From assembly GCA_034698045.1 (NCBI GenBank), contig JAQGAU010000592.1, positions 1 through 25,963 of the forward strand: a stretch of 25,963 nucleotides of DNA, read 5' to 3'. Positions within the stretch are counted from its first letter, which is position 1; each line of letters starts with the position of its first letter. Below the pieces are notes generated by a model, which made no database searches, was not told the origin of the DNA, and was given only the letters and a program-made list of their open reading frames with translations. The position numbers and the translations under genes are program-made. This document shows, piece after piece, positions 1 to 9,040 of this stretch. The DNA is from Paramacrobiotus richtersi. Its lineage: Eukaryota > Tardigrada > Eutardigrada > Parachela > Macrobiotidae.

Positions 1-461
1 ACTGGGTACCAGAAACCTGTTTCGGGAGTAAAAATTATGGGCGGGCAAAATTTACGGCGGACGTTTTTTCGGCCCTCAGGACGGTTTTAGCGGTTGCGGG
101 GGAAAAGTGTCCGGCGGACAGGTTTTCCGTCCGGACGGTTTTAGCGGTTACATTTGTGCATCTTTCACAGGGAAGAGTGCCGTGCGCAGGATTACTAACA
201 TATACTAACTTATCGGTAAAATCCTTCGGCAGATATCAGTATTTAGTAAATTCAATAAACTGTTCTACTTTCATAGAAGTAGGAACAAAGATGTGAGTAA
301 TGGTATCTACAGGAAAAATTAAAAAACCAATAATAATTACTATTATGTGAAACTGTCGGTTGTTCGTTCTGCCACAAAAATGAGAATTTTTTGTGGATTC
401 TAGGACACAAGCGCGCCGATAATGGGAGCTGGACCAATCCGCATGCTGCAAGTTTGGTCTC
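1..461. other. Left flank, no gene seen
   Basis: No credible coding exon is visible on either strand. The first 150 bases are GC-rich with G and C runs and hold a short direct repeat, listed separately; the rest is AT-rich. The stretch beyond the stop of the minus-strand membrane-protein gene presumably includes its 3' untranslated region, but I see no AATAAA on the minus strand here. Confidence 0.5.
79..149. repeat. 17-bp direct repeat, period 54
   Basis: The 17-mer GGACGGTTTTAGCGGTT occurs at 79-95 and again, identically, at 133-149. The spacer is GC-rich and carries the related words GTCCGGCGGAC and GTCCGGAC. It may be the edge of a tandem array that lies mostly outside the window. Confidence 0.75.
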
Positions 462-2842
462 TCATATTCTACTGTTACTTTGTACTGTGTACATGTATCT
501 GTAGTTCGCTGCCCCAGCGGCAATTCGAATGATTCCAAGTCTCGCATTATACGTCTGTCTGTCTTTATTTCCATCGACCGATCTACTTCGGTAAAAAGTA
601 TTCTGACTGTTCACAACATCCAACGGAAAACTGTTAATAGAACGCATACCAACCGAAAGATTATCATTAGAAGTGTATTCCGGAGGTAGCTCTCCAGACT
701 CAACATGCACAACATTTACCGCACCCGAAATGTAATAAATCGGGGGATCATTCTGTATCCTTTCTTCCTCGCGTTGCCGCCTTTCCGCATGCCAGTAACT
801 GGGTGGGGGTGGGGGATCCAGATGGGGATGTGTATAGGATAAGATCTCACATGTTTCAGACATTCTCGAAGGAATACGCGGCAATCCCCTGCGACACAGC
901 CCATCCAAGAACTGCGACAGCGGCCGCCTCTGGAATGTCTCACTCAAATCACATGCGAGATTCTGTAATGCTGTCTCGGATAGGGGGGTCTCGGTTTCCA
1001 GGGGCATTACGGCTACGCACAGTTCTTGGATTAGACTGATCTTCTTGATGTACACGTAGTGGATTCGCATGGGAATCACCTGCAGGGAGTAAAGAAAGTT
1101 ATTCGTTGGTTGTAGAGCTTTTTCACTCAAGCAGGATGTGAATGCTTGACTTCACCTTTACAGCTTTACTTAGCATAGAAGTGCGCACATTCGGTTATTT
1201 AATATAATCATGTTTAGTACGTGATTTATACGGTATTCATATCTCTGTGCCACCATTAGGCGATTCTTCCATTTTAAGTAATACATTATACAGGAGAGAA
1301 GTAAACGCTTTCACTTAGTTATTCTACAATCAACTAAAATCGGGATATCTCAAACTTTGTTCAAGGTATGAAACTATCCTAACCAGCATATCTCAAGACT
1401 TGGTGACGGTATGAAACTATCTTAAATTGCAGTTTTCTTCTTTGTGGTTTTGTAGGTACTTTCGTGGTAATATGAAGGCTAACTACATAACATCTTGATC
1501 TCAAACGGCTTACCTCAACCACAGCAAAGGTCACGCCCATGCCGATACTGAACATTCCGGGAAGGAAATAAAACAGGTGTGAATGGACAAAATCCCCCGA
1601 TGTCGGCACATGGGTGATTTCGATGAGACCGATCACGGCCGAGCATACAAAGAGACAGATAGTCACTGGGGAGATGGCAAAAGCTAGCACTAAATATGGG
1701 CGCAGACAGAGTAGGGAGGAGAGCAGATCCGTTAGGCAGTCTGTGTGGGGCATGTTCTTGAAATACAACCAGGAGAAGATGACGAACTGGGCAAAGGAGG
1801 TTAGCAGCAGGGAGACAATGGCTCCATACGTTAATGGAAGATTTCCGCCTACAAATTGTTCCGTTATTTGTAGTAGCATTTGATCATTGTGCATCTGTTA
1901 TTAATTAAATTTATTAAATGCGCATGTTTTACGCCTAGTTTAGGCAAGAATACAGCTCTTTCTGTCAACAGACGGCTTGCTATGCGTATTATATAAATGC
2001 ACAAACAGCGGACAGTCGGCTGGAATACTCCGGCATTAGCCGGCCATCCGAAACCATGACCTTTTCAGTTCAGCAATCATTCTTTCCACAGTACTAATGC
2101 TCGTCTTTCACCGACCTAGGTGATTAGTTGTGTGGGTCAGTTCCAGAACAGAGCCGCGGTCACTTATAAACATCAGTTCTGCAGTAACCGTTCACTTTCA
2201 AGTTATGAGTGATAATATTCAGAAGTCGTTTATCCCAATAAATTACTGTATAAAAATGATTTATAAATATTACGACAACACCATGCGTGCAAACCTGCAG
2301 TCCGTGACCTTTTACGGTCTAGCTGGAAGCATGGTTGGTTAGCATAACACTGCGGCAACTGCAAGAGAGTCAAGTGACTTGTCGAAAAGATGTAGTTTCT
2401 GTGTAATCTGATCTGTAGAAATATACTAAACATTTCCGAATGGACATAATATTTCAGTACACCAGTCAACTCTCTTCTGGCTTCGTTTGTTGCAGTGCAC
2501 CCCGTTAACTGTTCTAGGCCAAACTGACCTTTACCACAGCTATTGTCTAAAAAGCGCAAAAGCTAAACGCAAAAAAACACCTTATTTCTTCAGTATTCGG
2601 CCCTGCTGCTCCTGGCTACTTCTTACAATAACAAACTCACAGCTAGCTTTAGCAATACGTTTCCCCATAAGCAAACGTATAGGTTTCGTATACATACCGC
2701 CGAACCAGCTGAGCATAAGCATGCCGATACCGCAGATCAAATGCAATATGGCCGAGTGCATTGGAAACTTTTGCGCCTCGTTAAACAGCTGGCAGACTTC
2801 CTTAACAAATACATTAGCCAGATGGGGATCCTCAAACGGCAT
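462..2842 (-). CDS. Four-helix membrane protein with three PPxY motifs
   Basis: I do not recognise the family. Three exons join in phase 0: 2842-2627, 1894-1514 and 1079-462, with donors GTAAGA and GTAAGC and acceptors AACAG and TGCAG. The product is 404 residues. One hydrophobic segment lies in exon 1 (about residues 28-48) and three in exon 2 (about residues 90-113, 141-165 and 174-196). The cytosol-like tail of about 200 residues is proline-rich and carries PPSY, PPIY and PPEY, the PPxY class that binds WW domains such as those of NEDD4-type ubiquitin ligases. Four helices plus a PPxY tail is the architecture of LAPTM4/5 lysosomal proteins, but I see no sequence signature that settles this. 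It lies 249 bp downstream of CATSPERE on the same strand. The 732-nt first intron and the ATG at 2842 are the weakest parts; exons 2 and 3 are firmer. Confidence 0.5.
1345..1421. repeat. Diverged tandem duplication, 43-bp period, in an intron
   Basis: Two adjacent copies start with ATATCTCAA and end with GGTATGAAACTATC. The 14-mer is identical at 1365-1378 and 1408-1421, offset by 43 bp, while the middles differ by several substitutions. The pair sits in the second intron of the minus-strand membrane-protein gene. Confidence 0.7.
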
Positions 2843-3091
2843 TCGGACGGAGCTTGGTCAGCAGGGCGCACAGTCGATGCAAACACAACTGGGCTTGGAG
2901 TAAGAATTTACAGGGGAAGCACATGATCGATCAGTTAATATGATATTTATGGACAATGATTTGTAGAGTAAGCCAAGAACCACGCTCACAGTGCTGACAT
3001 TCGTTCGCCATCTTAACAACTTTCACAACATGGTAAAACTTTGGTTGCTTAGATTCAGTTCCCAGTTACAAGGAAACGATACAACATGGAG

Positions 3092-6000
3092 CTACTCTGT
3101 TTTCGGTTTATGGTCAAGAAAAGCTTCTCTAAACTCAGGTTGGGGCTCAACAAACAACAAACTACTCTCGGTTTCCGGGAGTAAGTGCCAGGCTTGGGGT
3201 ACCGCTTCCTTGCCGAACATCTCGAATCCCACACGATTCTCGTTCCAGCTAACAGCGTAGATTGCGTATAGGATCCAGAAAAAGACGGCACAGCCGAAAC
3301 AGCTAGCGATGAACATGTAGACCGGAATCAGGGGATCCGGGATGTCACCGTGACCTTCCGGAATGACCACGAAAGTTGCCTACAAAAGAAACGTCTAGTG
3401 AACAATCCACAGCATCATACGTCATTCTCAGTAAGTGACCGTGAAGCACATTAGCAAAAATGCTGAAGAAAATTATGCGGTATCAGGGAATCACTAGTAC
3501 TGTTGCAGCATACTGTAGCTACGAACTCTGCATAAGTTAACGGTTAAATAATGTTAACAATATAATTGGTCTCGTAAAACCACCGCAAAGAATCATTTTT
3601 GTGGGTACCTGTAGATCGCAGAAGCTGTAGTTGTTATCCAGGACCGTCGCGACAAACACATACACAGCCGTATGGTCGGATGGGAATACCACCGCATTCT
3701 GGCTGGTACCGTTCAAAATCTCATAGCTCCTCGTCTTAGCCGGGGCCACATCATCCTCCCCGGAGACATAACACGGCAAGTACGTCCGGGGTCCCCAAGC
3801 CGTATCCGGCGGCACATATAAACTCTGGTTCCAGTTGACCGCTGTCTGCGCCTGCCGCACACACCCGGCATCAATCTCATTCCCCGCGTATGAAAGATCC
3901 GTTCGACCATTTGATTCCAGGATGTGAAAATCCACCGTGACGTTTTCCACGAAAACGTCAAAGTAGTACAAACCAAACTGCGGCTTGTATGGATTTCCAT
4001 AGTAGGGACAGTCGATCGGGTAAATGGGCACATCGGTGTGATTCTTTGCACAGGGAAACTGTTGTGTCAATCGAATGGACAATCCCGTCGGACATGTTGT
4101 TTGGACAAAGGATACCACTTGGGTTCGCTGGGTACAGGATGCGGCAAGAACCTTGGGACGGATCGCGATCGAACTCGGGTCTTTACTGACGAATCCCTTA
4201 ACAGCCGATTTCAGCCACGCGGACCGAAACGCTCCGTTAGTGATACGCACCTCTTTGGTGACCTTTACCAGGCTTCCATCGGATTCCCTGTACGAGATGA
4301 CATTGCTGATTGGTCCGTAGCCGTTTTGACTTCCGTTGCGGATAGTCACCTCGAGATCCTGGGTCTCCGCACCGGAACGGGAACTGTCGAACCACAGATG
4401 AGCTGTGATGCGGTATTCATCCAAACTGTCCAGCTGGTACCATGGTTCCAATCCGCTCACCGCGAATATCGTAAACGGACACTCCACGGTGTAATCCGCG
4501 TTCAGGAGCTCAGTGTGAACGTCGAAGAACTGTTTTGTTACCGTTCCGTCCCCAAAGGTCACCAGTGCAGGACGGTAGAATCTGTCCACCCAGAGGATGC
4601 TGTTCGGAAGAACAGGTTTCTTGAACTGCACCACATCGGTCGCAGACGCCGTTCCATAGTAAATCTTGTTCGTTGCAGTTAGAAAATACACATCCCCGGT
4701 TTCTGCCAGCACCGCCATCTGTACCGGATCCATGGGGACTGAGGCGCCATTTACAGCAAACAGTTCCTGATTCCTTTCGGATACTTCGAGTACTGCTTTT
4801 GGAAAGGCCGCAATAACGGTTAAGTTTCCTCCCAGTAGCGGAAACAAGTGAGCCGGGCCGTTCGTAAAGGTCACCACTGGATCACTCATTAGGTACCAAG
4901 CTGATGACGACCCAAGAGAGTTCTTCACGGAGTATAGTATGTATCCTTGAGAGTTTTTTACCAGCACTACAATATTCTGTTTTCCAGGAACAGGGTCAAA
5001 CACCACGTCGACAATTTCAGTGGTCGATCGGTTAATAAAAGCAGGAACCGGGATTTGCTTCAGATCAGCAGGGAGTCCGACAAACACACTATCAGCGTTC
5101 CACGTGACAATTGTGTCCCGGGAATCGTCCTGTGATCCAGACACACACCACGATGAACCTTTCATCCCAGTCAACAGAGTAGCATTGTAAAAGTTTTCTG
5201 CGGTTTCTCGGCTGGTTCGCGACACCGCAAAGATTCCTTGATGCTCGACCAGTATTAAAATAAAAGATTTGGTGACTTCGATATCAAGAACTTTCGCATT
5301 ATCCATGCCATCTAACCGAACAGCAAAGGGGCGGAGTGTCGAGAATTCATCGTCAGTAATGTATATTTTGTTGCTTGGTAGGAAAACAATGGCCGTGTTG
5401 GTTTGGCAGGCATCATAACGTACCGATAGCGACGAATACGGATGCGTTAACGTTGTTGTTGAAGTATTGCTGGGAAGTTTAAACTTCGGGCGGGAAAAGG
5501 TCACGGATGACTCGGAGACGCCGTAGCCCAGGAAATCGTAGCGGCCGCTTACCTTAACAGTTGTTTTTAACTGGTATGTAAGCTCGGATGTTGGTAAACT
5601 TCCACCTGAATAAGACAGAACGGTATTCAGGTTTCTTTGTGATGCGTATGCAAACAACAGTTATAAACTTATATCTGCTTAGTTTTGCGGGTAAACCGTT
5701 GCTTCAGTACATCTACAGAGACCGATACAACACGAAGAACTCAGACTCTTAAAATTCTAAACGTCTTTGTAAGAATGTTGCTTAAGAATCTAAAAACACA
5801 AACTATTACATGACTTTAGGTAAACAACACGACGAAACAATGAACATACCTGCCTACCTTTCCGGAAGACTCCATACCGATCATTGCCATTCCTGGCACA
5901 CTTGAACGTCCAACACCCATTCATCTCATCATACACCCTGACAGATTGGTTGCTGCAGCTAAAATACACATCCCGCTGATCCGGGAAGTTGGTCTTCAGA

Positions 6001-6690
6001 TACGGCGTCAACCCCATCTCCTGGAACGTCCGCGTCAGCCGCACCGAGCTCCCCGACGGTACCACCGCCGTTCCCGCTTGCTCTTCTTGAGACATGGCTC
6101 CTTCGGAAGTAATCCACGCCCGAATTGTCATATTGTCCTGATCCCAGTCGAAATCTTTCCTAGCTGGTTTCCCGGTCACGGACACGGCGTACCATCCATA
6201 CAGTTCTTGGCAGTATTTGAATTCGAGACGCGCAGGATATCGTTGATGGATGTGGTGTTCCTTTTTGCTTGAAACGCGATGGTGAATACCTGGGGACGAC
6301 TGCAGACGATGGTTGTGTCGGGGAACGGAACCGTGCAGGTTTTGCTTCCGTCGCACGTGCAGTAGTTTGGAGGGGTTATTTGCCAGGTAATGGAAGAGGG
6401 ATCGATATCGGAACGAAAGGTATTGGACGCGGAATCTCCCATATAAGAAATTAGTGCCTGTCAAAAGGACTATCAGACTATGCGCTTGAGACTGTCGCTA
6501 AAACTGGTTTACAGTGTCAGAGCTGGAAAAGCAGTGGAACCCTGTTTCACTCAGATGCGTATCTTACTGGGACGTTCATGCAGAATTTCAAGTCGTCGCC
6601 TCCAAGACTTCGATATTGGATATATCCAGTACATGAATGGAAGAGACCGATCAATGTTAAGATTACACAACGAAGACTTTCCTGAATCAT
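3092..6690 (-). CDS. CATSPERE: CatSper auxiliary subunit epsilon
   Basis: This is a single-pass subunit of CatSper, the flagellar calcium channel of sperm, whose large extracellular part forms the canopy over the pore. Four exons: 6690-6568, 6457-5858, 5605-3609 and 3379-3092. Exon 1 starts at an ATG in a strong context (CCACCATGA) and encodes a signal peptide (MIQESLRCVILTLIGLFHSC), then splices in phase 0. Exon 3 ends in the conserved stem: NPYKPQFGLYYFDVFVENVT, GCVRQAQT, WGPRTYLPC and NNYSFCDLQ all resemble vertebrate epsilon as I recall it. Exon 4 supplies the membrane helix (about residues 926-952) and a short cytosolic tail. Total is near 1002 residues, against about 950 in human. Exon 2 has a frame break near 6218-6226 (see findings): its 600 nt should be one base longer for the phases to fit. 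CATSPERD is the nearest alternative; GCVRQAQT and WGP favour epsilon. Confidence 0.9.
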
Positions 6691-7067
6691 GGTGGGCTGA
6701 CTTTACGGCATTGATTAAACTAGCAGTATGACCGAATTGGTTCGAATCGTGAGTGAAAAGAACCAAAGACAAACTGGCGCAGTTGGAACTTCCCCTGTAC
6801 ATGAAAAATGACTAAGTCTTGTGCCCGCACGCGACGGTTTTTAATACTGTACGGTTTTTAATTTTATGGAATATTTTTTTTTTAATTATACATCTTTTTA
6901 ATCCCCTATTGTGCAGGTTTTCTAGCGCTTTCTCCTTTCCTGTAAGCAGTAGCTGGTGTGCATATTTGATACGTGGCTAATCTGGGATATGTTGTCAAGA
7001 AGTATATGAGTGGTTTTTAATCTACTGTATAACGCACTCACGCCTTCGAAGCGGCCGCCGTGGAAAG
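6691..7067. promoter_or_regulatory. Divergent intergenic region, CATSPERE / CCDC157
   Basis: These 377 bp separate the start codons of two head-to-head genes, so both promoters must lie here unless there are distal 5' exons. The stretch is AT-rich with a T run at 6874-6883. No convincing TATA box, tRNA or additional exon was seen. Confidence 0.5.
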
Positions 7068-8377
7068 ATGGATGACCTAACATTCAACCGACAGATCCTA
7101 ATCGACAACCTGCGCACGGATGTGCTAACACTAGACAAGGTTCTCCGACACCTGCTGTTCTCATTCGCCAGCACTCTACCTCCGGCAGCACTGCGCTCAT
7201 GGAAGTATCCCGGAAACTCGGTCCTCGATGTGGACATTGACACTCTGATCAAATGTTTTGGACACCCCAAAGCCTCGCAAACCGACGCCGAACGAGCCAG
7301 GAGCCATGTTATTTTACTGGAACTGGCTATCGACAGACTGTCGGCCATAATGGCTGTCGCGATCTACTGTTTGCAACACTGCTGCTCTTTGTTATCACTG
7401 AAGAAAGAAAAGAAAACGGTGGTCCGAACTGGTTCACTGCCTGCTTTAGCGACCACTTATGTCGCGACATTTCTGGATGTTTTGGAAGTGTGGGGTGTTG
7501 GAAGTGCAAAGAAAGCAACAGGAGTTGCGGAAAATCAGACAGATTGCTCTTATGATCCACATGAAGACTGTGCGATCTGCAAAGAACTTCTGCGAATTAT
7601 CGATGTGGTTCAGAAGTTCTTAACGGAGAACTTCGGCAAAGAATTCGACGGTCCTTTGGTTGAACCCATTTTGCCAGATTTGTTCAAAAAGCTCGATCAT
7701 TACATTAAGGACTTGATTGAGAAGCACCAAACCAGTTTGGAGGAAGTTGCAAATCAGCAGGAAAAATTAAAGGAGTGCACGTCGGCGCTGAATGTTCAAG
7801 CAATCAAGAATGACGAGCTGGAACGACAACTGGAGCATTTAAAAAAATCCATTATCAAGGGGAAAAGTGAAGTCCAGGAGATTGAAATTGAAATATTTGA
7901 CAGCCGGAAGATTTTGGAAAGTCTCCAAAAGCAGGAAACGGACGAAATGAACCTAGCGGCCGATCTGCAGAACAAAGTACAGTGCGTTACTTTGGAGTGT
8001 GGAGATCTACAAAAGAAGGCAAAGGATTTGGAAGCTGAAGTTGCCGCTCATGAAAGCAACCGATCGTCTGAGAATGCGAGATGGACGACTTTAATAAAAG
8101 AAAAGGAAAATGAATTGCAAGACACTATGCAAAAGGTTGACGACTTGGAAAAATGCTTTGGTAAAGCTGATTCCAGATTTACTCAATGTTCATTATTTAA
8201 CAGTACTGTATACGTTTAGATTCACAGTGGCAGGATAAGCTGCATCAAGCGCAACAGAATTTGGCCGAAATAACGAGCTTGGTGAAAAATGCGCAAGCAA
8301 TCTATGAGAGGAACAAGGAGCGTATAAGGCAGCTCGAAGTGGAGCTTTGCACAGGATGCACTGAATCCGTTGCTTAG
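7068..8377 (+). CDS. CCDC157: CCDC157 homologue, coiled-coil protein
   Basis: In mammals CCDC157 is a testis-enriched coiled-coil protein linked to spermatogenesis and acrosome formation. Two exons, 7068-8160 and 8220-8377, meet in phase 1 across a 59-nt intron (GTAAAG...GTTTAG) and encode 416 residues. The N-terminal 100 residues carry the family pattern: LRTDVLTLDKVLRHL, then SWKYPGNSVLDVDID, then HVILLELAIDRLSAIM, matching the vertebrate order of a LRTDL helix, SWKFP and VLLELVIDRLL as I recall it. A CxxC-type pair follows (DCAICKE, about residue 170), then a long coiled coil from about residue 215 to the C-terminus. Human CCDC157 is about 750 residues, so this version lacks much of the C-terminal coil. 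It diverges from CATSPERE and is followed after 95 bp by another plus-strand gene. Confidence 0.8.
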
Positions 8378-8472
8378 AGACTAGATCTGTATACAGTGGG
8401 ACATATGCTACCTTGAAGATTGTCTATTCTGTTTTCGATCGACGAAGTTTAAAACCGTGTGAAACGTTAAAA

Positions 8473-8997
8473 ATGGATGCGCAAGACGACTATATGAAAA
8501 AGCAATCCAAGGATGACCATATTGCTCCGATTCCACTAATAATCGACGAGGAACGGATTACCGACGAGCCCATTCCGGCCGAAGCACCGGGCTCCTCGGA
8601 AATCAAGTCCATCTTAAAACAGCCCAATGTTCGCCAGAACTCCGCCAAACCACGACGCATGTCAACAGTCCAGGACCAGACACGCTACAACGCCTTATCG
8701 GGCAAAATCGACAACCTCGACGATCTGCTGCGACATATCGACGACGGCCTTATCGATACGTCCATGGATACCCACAAAACGATCATCCAGGATTTGGCGC
8801 GTAAGGTTTCCGAAGACCCACCGCGGTACGCTATCAAGGCCGTGTACAATGAGTTTCTGCCTTGTTTACAGAAGATTACCAAGCACTATCATAAGATCGC
8901 GGTCGGCACGTCCGCGGAGCACCCGTATCTGAAGGACTGCGATGCGCGATTGGAATGGGCGAAGAAATATGTTGGAAAAATGGCCGATCTAATCTGA
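8473..8997 (+). CDS. Uncharacterised 174-residue protein
   Basis: I do not recognise this family. The single-exon frame is also open upstream to 8413, but the ATG at 8473 has a much better context (AAAATGG) and I chose it. The first 75 residues are acidic and proline-rich, probably disordered, with a SEIKSILKQPN stretch. The remaining 100 residues look like a helical domain rich in conserved-type positions (DNLDDLLRHIDDG, TIIQDLARKV, AVYNEFLPCLQKITKHYHKI, RLEWAKKYV). No membrane segment or signal peptide is present. The start lies 95 bp after the CCDC157 stop with no AATAAA or ATTAAA between, and the stop is 43 bp from the CATSPERG stop on the other strand. The position suggests a sperm or cilium role; that is inference. 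Confidence 0.75.
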   Translation: MDAQDDYMKKQSKDDHIAPIPLIIDEERITDEPIPAEAPGSSEIKSILKQPNVRQNSAKPRRMSTVQDQTRYNALSGKIDNLDDLLRHIDDGLIDTSMDTHKTIIQDLARKVSEDPPRYAIKAVYNEFLPCLQKITKHYHKIAVGTSAEHPYLKDCDARLEWAKKYVGKMADLI

Positions 8998-9007
8998 TTT
9001 TGTTGTC

Positions 9008-9013
9008 TTTATT
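9008..9013 (-). terminator. Poly(A) signal of CATSPERG
   Basis: The minus strand reads AATAAA 27 bases past the CATSPERG stop codon. Cleavage 10-30 bases further on would place the transcript end at or inside the last codons of the opposite-strand gene that stops at 8997. Confidence 0.6.
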
Positions 9014-9040
9014 TTGAAGCTTGATGCATGAATAGAACAG

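Noticed and set aside
1987-2000. A TATATAAAT box with a possible plus-strand promoter
   Set aside because: No plus-strand coding exon follows; it sits in the long first intron of the minus-strand membrane-protein gene.
3924-4682. A 252-residue open frame on the plus strand
   Set aside because: It lies wholly antisense to CATSPERE exon 3, has no domain, signal or splice support, and its composition follows the opposite strand's codons.
6739-6748. GGTTCGAATC, a perfect-looking tRNA B box
   Set aside because: The flanks do not pair into a T stem beyond one base pair, and no acceptor stem or convincing A box is found upstream.
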